From contig CANCKV010000271.1 of NCBI GenBank assembly GCA_947378615.1, forward strand, positions 1 to 5,452: a stretch of DNA of 5,452 nucleotides. The letters are read 5' to 3'. Below are positions 5,307 to 5,452 of the stretch, piece after piece. The notes below the pieces were generated by a model that ran no database searches, was not told the origin of the DNA, and saw only the letters and a program-made list of their open reading frames with translations. Each line of letters opens with the position of its first letter. Position 1 is the stretch's first letter. This DNA comes from Chitinophagaceae bacterium. Lineage in GTDB: Bacteria; Bacteroidota; Bacteroidia; Chitinophagales; Chitinophagaceae. The position numbers and the translations under genes were made by a program.

Positions 5307-5325
5307 CCAATGTCATTAAGTTAAG
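5307..5325. repeat. 19-bp direct repeat, copy B, after the transposase-like tail
   Basis: CTTAACTTAATGACATTGG on the minus strand, identical to copy A 164 bases away. It starts two bases after the stop codon of the transposase-like reading frame and is followed by a G-rich run (minus strand). Its position suggests that it belongs to the 3' end of an insertion element. Confidence 0.8.
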
Positions 5326-5327
5326 CA

Positions 5328-5452
5328 TTAAACAGCCCTTTTAAAGTTAGTGAAAGTTTGAAATTTCCCTTTTGACCTCGTGCTTTTCTCCTTTCTAGGA
5401 TTACTTCTTCCTGGTCTAACTGGCTCCAGATTCTGTTCAAACAATGTCTGTA
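5328..5452 (-). CDS. C-terminal tail of a possible IS transposase (partial, runs off right edge)
   Basis: The minus-strand frame that enters at the right edge and stops at TAA 5330-5328 gives a very basic tail with NLEPVRPGRSNPRKEKSTRS followed by KGKFQTFTNFKRAV. Pro-Arg-rich basic endings of this kind ('PxRPGRxxPRK') are common in DDE transposases of the IS4 type, and the 19-bp repeat just downstream fits an element end. A second frame is also open from the edge (from 5452 to TAA 5323-5321, ending LKGLFNA), but its composition is less protein-like. With only about 41 codons visible the assignment is tentative. Confidence 0.45.
   Translation of the reverse strand, partial: QTLFEQNLEPVRPGRSNPRKEKSTRSKGKFQTFTNFKRAV

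Larger units (their letters stand above)
5195..5327. other. Non-coding gap between the small gene and the transposase-like tail
   Basis: No convincing gene is seen. It holds copy B of the 19-bp repeat, a hairpin at 5260-5276, an 8-base inverted repeat (ATGACATT 5276-5283 and AATGTCAT 5309-5316), a C-rich run on the plus strand, and an imperfect palindrome TTTCG...CGAAA near 5199-5222. The mixture looks like mobile-element or dispersed-repeat debris. Confidence 0.5.

Noticed and set aside
5290..5308. G-rich run on the minus strand as a possible G-quadruplex
   Set aside because: Only three tracts of three or more G are present, so the canonical four-tract pattern is not met.

Overview
The window most likely comes from a member of the Bacteroidota. 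It is AT-rich, and its dominant gene encodes a low-charge Thr/Ser/Gly/Asn/Ala-rich surface protein whose recurring sequence blocks I recognise from secreted Bacteroidota proteins: a GDYR N-terminal block, a 'QTIPxTxxYxNLTV' block and an 'LxYNTGxxYxRGxEWSA' block. The promoter in front of it also fits the Bacteroidota form TTTG-N19-TAnnTTTG. Genus cannot be read from the sequence.

Layout. (1) Positions 1-4354, minus strand: one uninterrupted reading frame of 1451 codons that runs off the left edge, so its C-terminus is not seen. It starts with an unusually long signal peptide, then the GDYR block, then alternating ordinary Bacteroidota surface blocks and six degenerate copies of a 'GMxVxG...VxxV...ITL' beta-strand module. 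(2) Positions 4355-4765: an intergenic stretch with the promoter of the large gene, three arrays of degenerate 7-bp repeats, two copies of a 21-bp hairpin element, a separate palindrome, and a rho-independent terminator for the next minus-strand gene. (3) Positions 4766-5188, minus: a small gene that looks like only the C-terminal beta-sandwich part of a roughly 200-residue Bacteroidota protein family; its N-terminal helical half is missing. (4) Positions 5189-5452: debris that ends, at the right edge, in a very basic 41-codon tail on the minus strand resembling a transposase C-terminus. A 19-bp sequence occurs just after the tail's stop codon and again exactly where the small gene loses its N-terminus, which suggests that insertion or recombination truncated that gene.

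The large protein is probably exported through the Sec pathway and then presented on the cell surface or secreted, plausibly by the type IX system; the C-terminal sorting domain that would prove this lies outside the window. No defence system, CRISPR array, RNA gene or metabolic operon is visible. The most distinctive content is the module architecture of the large protein and the repeat-rich, rearranged stretch to its right.
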